A stretch of 19,131 nt of DNA. Source: Bacteroidales bacterium. Lineage in GTDB: Bacteria > Bacteroidota > Bacteroidia > Bacteroidales > Muribaculaceae. The translations under genes and the position numbers were made by a program. Shown here piece by piece: positions 12,862-19,131 of this stretch. The DNA is taken from NCBI GenBank assembly GCA_900752535.1, contig CAADVV010000394.1, positions 1 through 19,131 of the forward strand, read 5' to 3'. Numbering within the stretch: the stretch's first letter is position 1; every line of letters starts with the position of its first letter. The notes under the pieces were generated by a model that worked only from the letters and a program-made list of their open reading frames with translations, made no database searches and was not told the DNA's origin.

Positions 12862-14985
12862 ATGAAAAAGACTATCTCTACATTAATCATTGGCTGCCTT
12901 GTTACAGGCACAATGGCAGCTCAGGCCCAATTTGAGTTAAGGCATGGCGTGGAAATCATAGCTTCCGGAGCGCCGGAAACCTTTGAACCGGCCATGCGGG
13001 CAAAAAGGATGGCCAAATCCGTTACCTCACGCGCCGGTGAACCGACAGTAGACGTAACTGTCAAAGTAAGTTATGACGCCAGTTCGTTCGAGGCCTTAGA
13101 AGTTCATTATGGTGATCCGTACCAAGGATTCTACGCTGACCCAAAGCCGGAACAAATTGTTAAAATACCCTCCGGAGGAACGACTCTCATAGCGACATTC
13201 AGAGAAATATCCACTCGCGAGATGTACATCGTGGCAAAAAACATTGTGCCCGAACCCGGCATGACAGTCCAGTTTAATCCGACAGAAGCCGTCAATACAA
13301 TTCAATATAAACTTGTCAATGCTGACGGTACCCCGATGAAAGTATCCAAACTTCAAAGAAAAGACGGAACTCAAAGTGTTATTGAGCAAGGTGATTTTGA
13401 TGAGGCACACGGTTTATGGTTGCTGGCTTCGGGTCTTGACAAAATGACAATCTACAACATGGCATTTTTTATAGATGATATCGAGGATGTAGACGGCGGG
13501 AGAAACATCAAATATTCTATTCTTCCTTTTCATATCAACAATCTTGATGAAGGCAACTCATTCATAGGAGATGTGTTAGCATATAACAAAGAAAAACGCT
13601 TAGTATTTGCCATCCAAATGCCATCGTCCACGACCGGGGGTGAATATACTAACGACCCGGAGAATTTTGTCACAACCTTGAGTGAAGGAAGTCTTTCGCC
13701 CGCTTCGCAGGAATATTCTGACGAACTTTACACAATGCAATTTCTTGCCATGGGAGCATTTGACGTCCACGCCGATATTATCGGCATGGTCAATTTATTC
13801 CCCCTCGAGCCCGATAGCGACGGGTTGTGTCATTGGGAAATAATCACATGCTGCAATAATGAAGACGATAACTCCGCCATAATATGGGATAATATACCTT
13901 ATGAACCAGATAACGCCGAAATTAGTTTAGAGGGGCCGTTGTGGATTCCGACAAAGACGGGTCGTCGTTACCTCCCGGCCAATACTTCTATCGGAGGAGC
14001 CAACACACTATTGGGATTACCTTATTATTTGACAGAAAAAACAACACAACTGGACAAATTCTTCCAATTTGACCCGGCCAAGGTCGTCAATCCTTATCTT
14101 CCACTCTCCAAAACCAATATGGCGACGGTAATCGGAAATTCATGCCCGATTTTTGTATTTGCCGGACAATGGCCGGAAGGAATATCACTTGAAGAAGGCT
14201 TTTTTTATAACGGATATATAGGCCGAACAAACGATAACAGGCTAATGGATACCCAATTACAGACAACAGAACAGAGCGTGGCAGATGGAAAAATCATTCT
14301 GAACATAGAAAATGACAATGTGCTTATCGATGGCATATTAAAGGGAGGGAACCATACAAAACTGGTTTTCTGCACAGATGAGGAAGACTTTGTTCCGCCA
14401 ACACTCCAGAGTCTCCAATTCAAAAATACGGATGGAATAATAACCGACAGATTCGAGAAGGCAACCGACGCGTCTGTCGAATTCTACGCCGGCGACTTTA
14501 TGTTTCACGAAAACTATATGCCCGGTGACATGTATTCATATTACAGCGTGGCACCTCTGGCCTCGGTGAGTGTAAGCTATGCGCCTTATGGAAGCGAAGA
14601 TTTCAAACCCATAGAGATCAATGAAATCCCCGAATACTTTTTCATGCCCGGTTACGGTTATTTCTACAACGGCTCGCTTGAATCAGTAAACACAAATAGT
14701 CCGAATGGATGGTTTGACATGCAGATTTCATTGACAGACGCCTCTGGCAACATGCAGACCCAGACCATTTCGCCGGCATTCTATATCAGTGGGTCAGATG
14801 CCATTGAGACTATTGAAGGAGATGGATCTGACACTCCTGTAAAAATAGAGGGAGACATGATAATGGCTTCGGAAAATGCAGACATTTACACCATGTCAGG
14901 TATTCGTTGCAAATCGCGCCATGTCGCCCCGGGCGTATATATTGTTGTAACGCCTTCGCAGGCCGTCAAGGTTATAGTACGATAA
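12862..14985 (+). CDS. Secreted protein of unknown function with sorting-like C-terminal module (707 aa)
   Basis: Residues 1-22 are a signal peptide (MKKTISTLIIGCLVTG..., AQA cleavage). The region about 45-160 looks like a beta-sandwich (VDVTVKVSYDASSFEALEVH; TTLIATFREISTREMYIVAK). The middle is beta-rich and acidic without a recognised catalytic motif, and the segment near 510-640 reads like another Ig-like domain. The last about 45 residues carry IYTMSGIRCKSRHVAPGVYI followed by a Val-rich final strand (VKVIVR). This is the form of the C-terminal modules on many exported Bacteroidales proteins, in the T9SS-signal style. The gene is divergent from the copy-2 regulator and noticeably richer in A+T than neighbouring housekeeping genes. 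It is probably surface-exposed; the function is unknown. It shows no clear overall homology by eye to the 560-aa secreted protein apart from the C-terminal module. Confidence 0.8.
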   Translation: MKKTISTLIIGCLVTGTMAAQAQFELRHGVEIIASGAPETFEPAMRAKRMAKSVTSRAGEPTVDVTVKVSYDASSFEALEVHYGDPYQGFYADPKPEQIVKIPSGGTTLIATFREISTREMYIVAKNIVPEPGMTVQFNPTEAVNTIQYKLVNADGTPMKVSKLQRKDGTQSVIEQGDFDEAHGLWLLASGLDKMTIYNMAFFIDDIEDVDGGRNIKYSILPFHINNLDEGNSFIGDVLAYNKEKRLVFAIQMPSSTTGGEYTNDPENFVTTLSEGSLSPASQEYSDELYTMQFLAMGAFDVHADIIGMVNLFPLEPDSDGLCHWEIITCCNNEDDNSAIIWDNIPYEPDNAEISLEGPLWIPTKTGRRYLPANTSIGGANTLLGLPYYLTEKTTQLDKFFQFDPAKVVNPYLPLSKTNMATVIGNSCPIFVFAGQWPEGISLEEGFFYNGYIGRTNDNRLMDTQLQTTEQSVADGKIILNIENDNVLIDGILKGGNHTKLVFCTDEEDFVPPTLQSLQFKNTDGIITDRFEKATDASVEFYAGDFMFHENYMPGDMYSYYSVAPLASVSVSYAPYGSEDFKPIEINEIPEYFFMPGYGYFYNGSLESVNTNSPNGWFDMQISLTDASGNMQTQTISPAFYISGSDAIETIEGDGSDTPVKIEGDMIMASENADIYTMSGIRCKSRHVAPGVYIVVTPSQAVKVIVR

Positions 14986-15013
14986 ATCCCTGATTATTTA
15001 TAAGGTATCATTC

Positions 15014-15052
15014 AAAAAAATATTGGGCCGATGGTAAAAAGCCACCGGCCTA
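15014..15052 (-). terminator. Intrinsic terminator of the response-regulator/kinase operon
   Basis: GGCCGATGG (15026-15034) pairs with CCACCGGCC (15042-15050) with one A-C mismatch, and the stem extends one or two pairs outward. On the minus strand the hairpin is followed after three bases by seven T (the A run at 15014-15020). It therefore serves the minus-strand operon best and may also slow plus-strand transcription. Confidence 0.72.
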
Positions 15053-15148
15053 TATCTGTTTATCCTCAGTAGGAATGATGTGGAGAGGAGTTACGGCTTC
15101 CGTCCGCAATTAGAAAGACGGTGACAGGGTAGCGTTAGGGGGCAGGCG

Positions 15149-16603
15149 TCAGGCCTTACGGAGTGTGAATACAAATTCAAGGCCGCCGGTTGAGCGGTTA
15201 TGCACCGAGATGGAGCCGCCGAGCGACGTGACTGTCGACTTGACAATGGGCAAGCCAAGGCCGGTGCCACCTGACTTGCGTGAGCGTCCGGCGTCAACAC
15301 GATAGAAGCGGTCGAACAGGTGAGGTATATGCTCCGCGCCCACACCTATGCCGTTGTCGGCATATGAGAAGATATAGAACTTTGACGACTCGCTGACGAG
15401 GCGGAATGACATCTCCGTACCATGGCTGTGTATAGCCGAGTTTCGGATGAGATTCATAACAAGCCCCGTGATGAGATTATGGTTGCCCACAACCTTGCAT
15501 CCGAGCGGCACGTCATATTTAAATGTCATGCCTGGAGCGATATTGGCCATTTCGAGATCGTTGGCGATACCATAGATCAGGTCATGCATGTCAATCTCCG
15601 CCAGAGGGATACTCTCGGCACCATCGTCGAGACGTGTCATTGTCGAGACATCGTTGAGCAGCGCGCAGAGACGCTGCACGTTCTCAAACGTGCGTTTCAG
15701 GAAATGGTCGCGCGTCTCCTTGTCCATGTCGGGGTTCGCGAGGATTGTCTCGAGATAGCCGCGAATCACACCGATGGGAGTCTTAATTTCGTGGTTGATA
15801 TTGTTGGTCATCTGTCGCTTAATGAGCGACTTCTCCTCGATGGCGTGGAGAGCCACACGATGCTCACGCTCCGAGCGCTCGTTGGCCTTGATGCGGGCCG
15901 TGTAGATTTCATAGATTTCGCGCGAGATGTCACCCAACTCGTCGGTGGGGAACTTCATGTTCTCGTCAAGCGGCTCACCGCTCGATGCCTGGCGGGCAAA
16001 CTTTCGCAGCAGATGGATGTTTCGCGAGAAGAGACGGGTCGACAGCAGCACAATCAGTGTGGCCACGATGGTCACAGTGATGACTATGAGCCACCAGTCG
16101 GAACTGACCGAGAACATACGGGCCATCGAGAACGTGTAGGGCATGCCCACCAAAACGAGCAATCGCCCGTCGCGGCTGCGGCACGAGGAGAAATAGAAGA
16201 AATCGTTCTTGCCGTCGGCGCTGTACTTTACCAGGCGGGCGTCGACCTGCTCCTTGCGCAGGTCTTCGAGCGAATTGATAGAGGGCGGTATGGGACGGCC
16301 GACGGCAGCTATCAGCGAGTCATGCTCGTTATAGACGCTTATCTGCATCTCGTCGAACATCGAGCGGTCATAGTAGCGTCCGAGCATGTCGACAAACTCG
16401 GGAATGTCGATGCCGTTCTCATAGTTATAGATGATGCGCTGATACATCATGGTCAGCTCACCGCGCATCATGTTTTCCTTATAGTTACGCTGGGTGGAGT
16501 ATTGATAATGATACATGAAGCCTATGATAGCCCAGACCAGGGCTATCATAGCAATAAACAGTCGCCATTTATACGGGACCTTAATCTGTTTCCTTGAAGC
16601 CAT
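15149..16603 (-). CDS. Sensor histidine kinase with HAMP domain
   Basis: This 484-aa inner-membrane kinase has TM1 at about 13-31, a periplasmic sensor domain of about 140 residues (32-169), TM2 at about 170-191 and a HAMP-like linker at about 192-245. The dimerization/phosphoacceptor domain has NNINHEIKTPIGVIRGYL with phosphoacceptor His271. The ATP-binding domain shows the N box (MNLIRNSAIH, about 383-392), G1 (DNGIG, 416-420), an F box (LFDRFYRVD) and G2 (GGTGLG, 445-450). All catalytic boxes are intact. It should autophosphorylate and transfer phosphate to the response regulator encoded upstream; the genes overlap by 23 bases, which suggests translational coupling. The sensor domain has no family I recognise and no PAS domain, so the signal cannot be named. 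A terminator follows at 15014-15052. Confidence 0.95.
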   Translation of the reverse strand: MASRKQIKVPYKWRLFIAMIALVWAIIGFMYHYQYSTQRNYKENMMRGELTMMYQRIIYNYENGIDIPEFVDMLGRYYDRSMFDEMQISVYNEHDSLIAAVGRPIPPSINSLEDLRKEQVDARLVKYSADGKNDFFYFSSCRSRDGRLLVLVGMPYTFSMARMFSVSSDWWLIVITVTIVATLIVLLSTRLFSRNIHLLRKFARQASSGEPLDENMKFPTDELGDISREIYEIYTARIKANERSEREHRVALHAIEEKSLIKRQMTNNINHEIKTPIGVIRGYLETILANPDMDKETRDHFLKRTFENVQRLCALLNDVSTMTRLDDGAESIPLAEIDMHDLIYGIANDLEMANIAPGMTFKYDVPLGCKVVGNHNLITGLVMNLIRNSAIHSHGTEMSFRLVSESSKFYIFSYADNGIGVGAEHIPHLFDRFYRVDAGRSRKSGGTGLGLPIVKSTVTSLGGSISVHNRSTGGLEFVFTLRKA

Positions 16604-17297
16604 AGCCGAAGCCGGGGCGTGTTATGATATTGCGGCCGTAGTCGCCGATTTTTTTGCGCAGGCGCGTGATATTCGTATCGATGGTGCGGTTTGTCACGAC
16701 GACATCGCCGTTCCACACCTCGCGGATGATTTCGTCGCGCGAGTAGACACGGTTGCTGTGCGTCAGGAAAAAGAGAAGTATCGAAAACTCGGTCTTGGTC
16801 AGGTTGACAGGTTCGCCGTCGAGGAAACAGCGTTTGGCGTTGCGGTCTATGCGCAGACCCTTGAAGACCACGTCGGGCTCATAGATTGACGCGGCAGCCG
16901 GCTCGGCGGCCGGAAGTCGGTTCATCACCTGGGAGCGGCGGAGCACCGCACGCACGCGGGCAATCACCTCCGAGATGACAAACGGTTTGGTGATATAGTC
17001 GTCCGCTCCGATGTTGAGACCCATGACGGTGTCGTCTTCACCGGTCAGAGCCGAGCAGAAAATTATAGGTTTCGTAGCTATGGCGTCGTCGTTGCGCACC
17101 CGTTTGGCAAAATCAAAGCCGCTGAGGCGCTCCATCATTATGTCGACGATAAAGAGGTCATAGGGAGTGAGATCTCCGTCAAGAGCTTCTTCGGCGCTGT
17201 ATGCACAGTCAACCTCATAGCCCTCCTTTTCGAGATTGAATTTGAGAATCTCACACAGAGCTTCTTCGTCGTCGATGACCATTATCCTGGTACTCAT
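16581..17297 (-). CDS. OmpR/PhoB-family response regulator
   Basis: This 238-aa protein has an N-terminal receiver domain with the acidic pair Asp9/Asp10 (MVIDDEEA), phosphoacceptor Asp52 (FIVDIMM), Ser82 in place of the usual Thr (CSALTG) and Lys104 (ITKPF). After a linker at about 122-140, a C-terminal winged helix has a recognition region typical of OmpR/PhoB (LTKTEFSILLFFLTHSNRVY, then VVVTNRTIDTNITRLRKKIG). Phosphorylation by the kinase encoded downstream should promote dimerization on direct repeats. Such repeats (TTAACA twice, minus strand) overlap its own promoter at 17361-17379, suggesting autoregulation. The gene is first in the minus-strand operon and divergent from phoH. Assignment to a PhoB/PhoP-type phosphate system is possible but unproven. 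Confidence 0.95.
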   Translation of the reverse strand: MSTRIMVIDDEEALCEILKFNLEKEGYEVDCAYSAEEALDGDLTPYDLFIVDIMMERLSGFDFAKRVRNDDAIATKPIIFCSALTGEDDTVMGLNIGADDYITKPFVISEVIARVRAVLRRSQVMNRLPAAEPAAASIYEPDVVFKGLRIDRNAKRCFLDGEPVNLTKTEFSILLFFLTHSNRVYSRDEIIREVWNGDVVVTNRTIDTNITRLRKKIGDYGRNIITRPGFGYGFKETD

Positions 17298-17333
17298 GGT
17301 TGTCTGTGTTTACGTTGGTTTATATTCGGTTTG

Positions 17334-17363
17334 CTAAGGTACGAATAATCGCGCGCGCCTCAA
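17334..17363 (-). promoter_or_regulatory. Promoter of the response-regulator/kinase operon
   Basis: On the minus strand TTG (17361-17363) is followed after 19 bases by TACCTTAG (17334-17341), one mismatch from TAnnTTTG. Transcription would begin about 30 bases before the ATG at 17297. The -33 box lies inside the tandem repeat at 17361-17379. Confidence 0.6.
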
Positions 17364-17379
17364 TGTTAATCAATGTTAA
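17361..17379. repeat. Tandem repeat CAATGTTAA, period 10 (candidate response-regulator operator)
   Basis: CAATGTTAA at 17361-17369 and 17371-17379; on the minus strand this contains TTAACA-TTGA-TTAACA. Direct repeats of about one helical turn are the usual target of OmpR/PhoB-family dimers, and TTAACA-type repeats with short spacers are the published form of the Bacillus subtilis PhoP box. The copies overlap the -33 box of the operon's own promoter. Confidence 0.55.
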
Positions 17380-17434
17380 AGTCGACATGCAGATGAACCA
17401 TCCTTGCTTAGGGAGCGTTTCACTGTTGAATTAC

Positions 17435-17442
17435 TACATTTG
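17435..17442 (+). promoter_or_regulatory. -7-like box upstream of a short terminated unit
   Basis: TACATTTG matches TAnnTTTG, but no TTTG box lies at the right spacing. Transcription from it would end at the hairpin at 17485-17517, giving an RNA of about 70 bases. A 26-codon frame (ATG 17456 to TGA 17536) overlaps this region but runs through the hairpin and is not convincing as a gene. Confidence 0.4.
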
Positions 17443-17484
17443 CACTGTGTTTTTCATGGTATTAGATTTATGGTTAAAGAAATT

Positions 17485-17517
17485 ACGGGCTGTCGTGATG
17501 ACAGCCCGTTATTTTTT
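17485..17517 (+). terminator. Strong intrinsic terminator between the two-component operon and phoH
   Basis: A perfect 10-bp stem (ACGGGCTGTC at 17485-17494 with GACAGCCCGT at 17500-17509), a five-base loop and six T at 17512-17517. No plus-strand gene ends just upstream, so it either terminates a short RNA or acts as an attenuator or remnant ahead of phoH. Confidence 0.85.
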
Positions 17518-17520
17518 AGT

Positions 17521-17528
17521 TATTTTTG
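17521..17528 (+). promoter_or_regulatory. -7 box of the likely phoH promoter
   Basis: TATTTTTG matches TAnnTTTG and follows the terminator T tract. The predicted leader is about 85 bases. The -33 position falls inside the terminator hairpin and has no TTTG, so the promoter may be weak or regulated. Confidence 0.45.
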
Positions 17529-17618
17529 CAGTGTGAACTCCCGAAAACCTGCGGCCGTCGCCGTTTGTTCCAATTATAAAGGTTATTCACACATCCACAG
17601 ACACCCTCTATCTAACGA

Positions 17619-18611
17619 ATGATTGAACGAATCATAATAATCGACAACGTCGACCCCGTCAGCTTCTATGGCGTCAACAACACAAACATGACGCTGATAC
17701 GCAACCTCTTTCCCAAACTCCGAGTGGCCGCCCGCGGCTCGATTATCAAGGTAATCGGCTCGGAGGAAGAGACATCTGAATTCGAGGCGCGCATCAAGGA
17801 ACTCGAGGCCTATTGCATCAAGTATAACAAGCTGACCGAGGAGGCTATCCTGAGCATTGTCAAGGGCGAGCAGCCCCACGAGCTCAAGAGCGACGGCGTC
17901 ATCATCTACGGCATCAACGGCAAACCAATCAGCGGACGCACACCTAACCAGCAGCTTTTGGTCGAGACGTTCGCCAAAAACGACCTCACGTTCGCGCTCG
18001 GGCCGGCCGGCACGGGCAAGACCTATGTGGCGATAGCTCTGGCGGTCAGAGCGCTGAAGAACAAAGAGGTCAGAAAAATCATACTTTCCCGTCCCGCCGT
18101 TGAAGCCGGCGAGAAGCTCGGTTTTCTGCCGGGTGACATGAAAGACAAAATCGACCCCTATCTCCAGCCGCTCTATGACGCCCTCGAAGACATGATTCCG
18201 GCCGTGAAACTCAAGGAATATCTCGAGACCAACGTCATCCAGATTGCGCCGCTGGCTTTCATGCGCGGCCGCACGCTAAACGATGCCGTCATTGTGCTCG
18301 ATGAGGCACAGAACACCACCACCCACCAGATAAAGATGTTCCTGACGCGTCTGGGTATGAACGCCAAGATGATTGTCACCGGCGACGCCACACAGATTGA
18401 CCTGCCGCGGTCAACCAAGTCGGGTCTGATTCAGGCCCTGAATATACTCAAGGGTGTCAGTGGCATCGGCCGCGTGGAGTTCGGCAAGAAAGACATCATA
18501 CGCCACGCCCTTGTGCAGCGCATAGTCGAAGCCTACGAGCGGTTTGACAAAGAGCAGGCCGAGTCACAAACCGGACAAAACGCCACGACGGATGACAGCG
18601 CGTCCGAGTGA
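17619..18611 (+). CDS. phoH: PhoH-like ATPase
   Basis: This 330-aa cytoplasmic P-loop protein is of the PhoH/YbeZ family, linked to RNA metabolism and ribosome maturation in several bacteria. A N-terminal region of about 90 residues with a KH-like pattern (RVAARGSIIKVIGSEEETSE) precedes the ATPase core. Walker A is GPAGTGKT at 128-135 and Walker B is VIVLDEAQNTT at 224-234; VTGDATQIDLP at about 253-263 is a further family motif. The length fits the chromosomal family. The C-terminal tail is polar and low in complexity (about 305-330). ATG 17619 gives the standard N-terminus. The stop overlaps the start region of rnz by 20 bases, suggesting coupled expression of two RNA-processing proteins. 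PhoH is phosphate-regulated in E. coli, but this does not hold for all members. Confidence 0.95.
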   Translation: MIERIIIIDNVDPVSFYGVNNTNMTLIRNLFPKLRVAARGSIIKVIGSEEETSEFEARIKELEAYCIKYNKLTEEAILSIVKGEQPHELKSDGVIIYGINGKPISGRTPNQQLLVETFAKNDLTFALGPAGTGKTYVAIALAVRALKNKEVRKIILSRPAVEAGEKLGFLPGDMKDKIDPYLQPLYDALEDMIPAVKLKEYLETNVIQIAPLAFMRGRTLNDAVIVLDEAQNTTTHQIKMFLTRLGMNAKMIVTGDATQIDLPRSTKSGLIQALNILKGVSGIGRVEFGKKDIIRHALVQRIVEAYERFDKEQAESQTGQNATTDDSASE

Positions 18612-19131
18612 CTTCAGACTCAACATCCTGGGATGCGGGTCGGCGGTGCCGACGCCGCTTCACAACCCGTCATGTCAGGTCATCGAGCACCGCGGAGGTC
18701 TCTACATGATTGACTGCGGCGAGGGCGCCCAGGCCATGATGCGACGCATAAAGCTGAAATTCAGTCGCCTGCGTCACATCTTCATCAGTCATCTTCACGG
18801 CGACCATGTCTTCGGTCTGCCGGGTCTGCTGTCGACCCTGGCTCTGACGCAGACAGGCGGCGACGTGACCGTCCATATGTTTCGCGAGGGCATCGAACTG
18901 CTCGAACCGCTCGTCGACTTTTTTGCTCGCGAACGCACCTACGTGCTCCGCTGGAATCCCATAGACCCCGCCGGGGGCGAAACCCTTGTCGACACCGGGT
19001 CTCTGAAAGTCACCACATTCCGACTCAACCACCGTGTGCCCTGTGTGGGCTTCCGTTTTGACGAAGCACCCAAGCCGCGTCATCTCATCGCCGAGATGCT
19101 CGACTTCCACGGCGGGGGTGTGGCACAGAGA
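18592..19131 (+). CDS. rnz: Ribonuclease Z (tRNase Z), 3' end outside the window
   Basis: The start is ATG 18592, inside the last 20 bases of phoH in another frame, and the frame stays open to the last base (180 codons). It encodes a metallo-beta-lactamase-fold endonuclease that removes 3' trailers from tRNA precursors. The N-terminus FRLNILGCGSAVPTPLHNPS is typical of RNase Z. The metal motif is at about 66-72 (SHLHGDH; His67, His69, Asp71, His72), followed by VFGLPGLLSTL. LNHRVPCVGFRFDEAPKPRH at about 146-165 matches the conserved H-x-VPC-x-G region. Full-length bacterial enzymes have about 300-310 aa, so about 60% is visible. This matters here because the tRNA-Leu in this window lacks an encoded CCA. 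Confidence 0.95.
   Translation, partial: MTARPSDFRLNILGCGSAVPTPLHNPSCQVIEHRGGLYMIDCGEGAQAMMRRIKLKFSRLRHIFISHLHGDHVFGLPGLLSTLALTQTGGDVTVHMFREGIELLEPLVDFFARERTYVLRWNPIDPAGGETLVDTGSLKVTTFRLNHRVPCVGFRFDEAPKPRHLIAEMLDFHGGGVAQR

Noticed and set aside
15422..16597. Open frame of 391 codons on the plus strand opposite the histidine kinase gene
   Set aside because: The minus strand encodes a kinase with all catalytic boxes intact; the antisense frame has no recognisable domain and is a by-product of codon bias in GC-rich sequence.
17351..17359. Alternating GCGCGCGCC run as a structural or Z-DNA element
   Set aside because: It is only about nine bases long and sits in the promoter spacer of the response-regulator operon; there is no further support.
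17456..17536. 26-codon frame across the terminator upstream of phoH
   Set aside because: Its coding sequence contains the perfect terminator hairpin and T tract, which would end transcription before the stop; the peptide has no supporting context.
17583..17591. TTATTCACA, a match to the DnaA box TTATNCACA
   Set aside because: It is a single site in the phoH leader without further boxes, an AT-rich unwinding region or dnaA/dnaN nearby, so an origin is not supported.
1..19131. CRISPR array, insertion sequence or prophage
   Set aside because: No regularly spaced repeats, transposase or integrase motifs, or terminal inverted repeats were seen; the short repeats found are confined to intergenic regulatory regions.

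Overview
The window looks like a chromosomal segment of a gut-type Bacteroidales bacterium, possibly Muribaculaceae (family-level placement is inference). Supporting signs are several promoters of the Bacteroidota primary-sigma type (a -7 TAnnTTTG box, two of them with a TTTG box 19-20 bases upstream), genes without Shine-Dalgarno sequences, a 63-aa bS21, a moderately GC-rich core, and secreted proteins with a Bacteroidales-style C-terminal module.

Layout. 1-2924 (+): the 3' end of a TPR protein gene, ribH (lumazine synthase), an RsmF-like RNA m5C methyltransferase whose start directly abuts the ribH stop, and two overlapping small membrane-protein genes (54 and 101 aa; the first is easily missed). 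2933-6473: a membrane-bound TPR/LuxR-type regulator (-) divergent from a 560-aa secreted protein (+). 6504-9497 (+): a strong terminator, a promoter, tRNA-Leu(TAG), a possible RNA switch, yraN, a pepP-like M24 aminopeptidase and a gamma-class carbonic anhydrase homologue. 9559-9773: a self-contained transcription unit for a 32-aa peptide. 9851-10843: an outer-membrane barrel protein and rpsU. 10984-14985: a second TPR/LuxR-type regulator (-) divergent from a 707-aa secreted protein (+). 15149-17297 (-): a response regulator and histidine kinase pair with overlapping genes. 17435-19131 (+): a short promoter-terminator unit, phoH, and the 5' part of rnz, which overlaps phoH.

The most interesting content is a module that occurs twice within about 12 kb. 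Each copy has a regulator with an N-terminal export signal, a TPR-like helical domain, a single transmembrane helix, a coiled coil and a C-terminal LuxR-type HTH. The regulators are homologous over the HTH. Each is divergent from a large secreted protein ending in a short sorting-like C-terminal module. Each intergenic region carries short direct repeats spaced by about one helical turn (period 11 in one, 10 in the other, plus an 11-bp repeat exactly 33 bp apart). The simplest reading is that each regulator senses something in the periplasm and controls its divergent neighbour.

Other points of interest are tandem TTAACA repeats overlapping the response-regulator promoter, mutually exclusive hairpins between the tRNA and yraN, and two very short transcription units. 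Most of the remaining genes are housekeeping genes with recognisable catalytic motifs.
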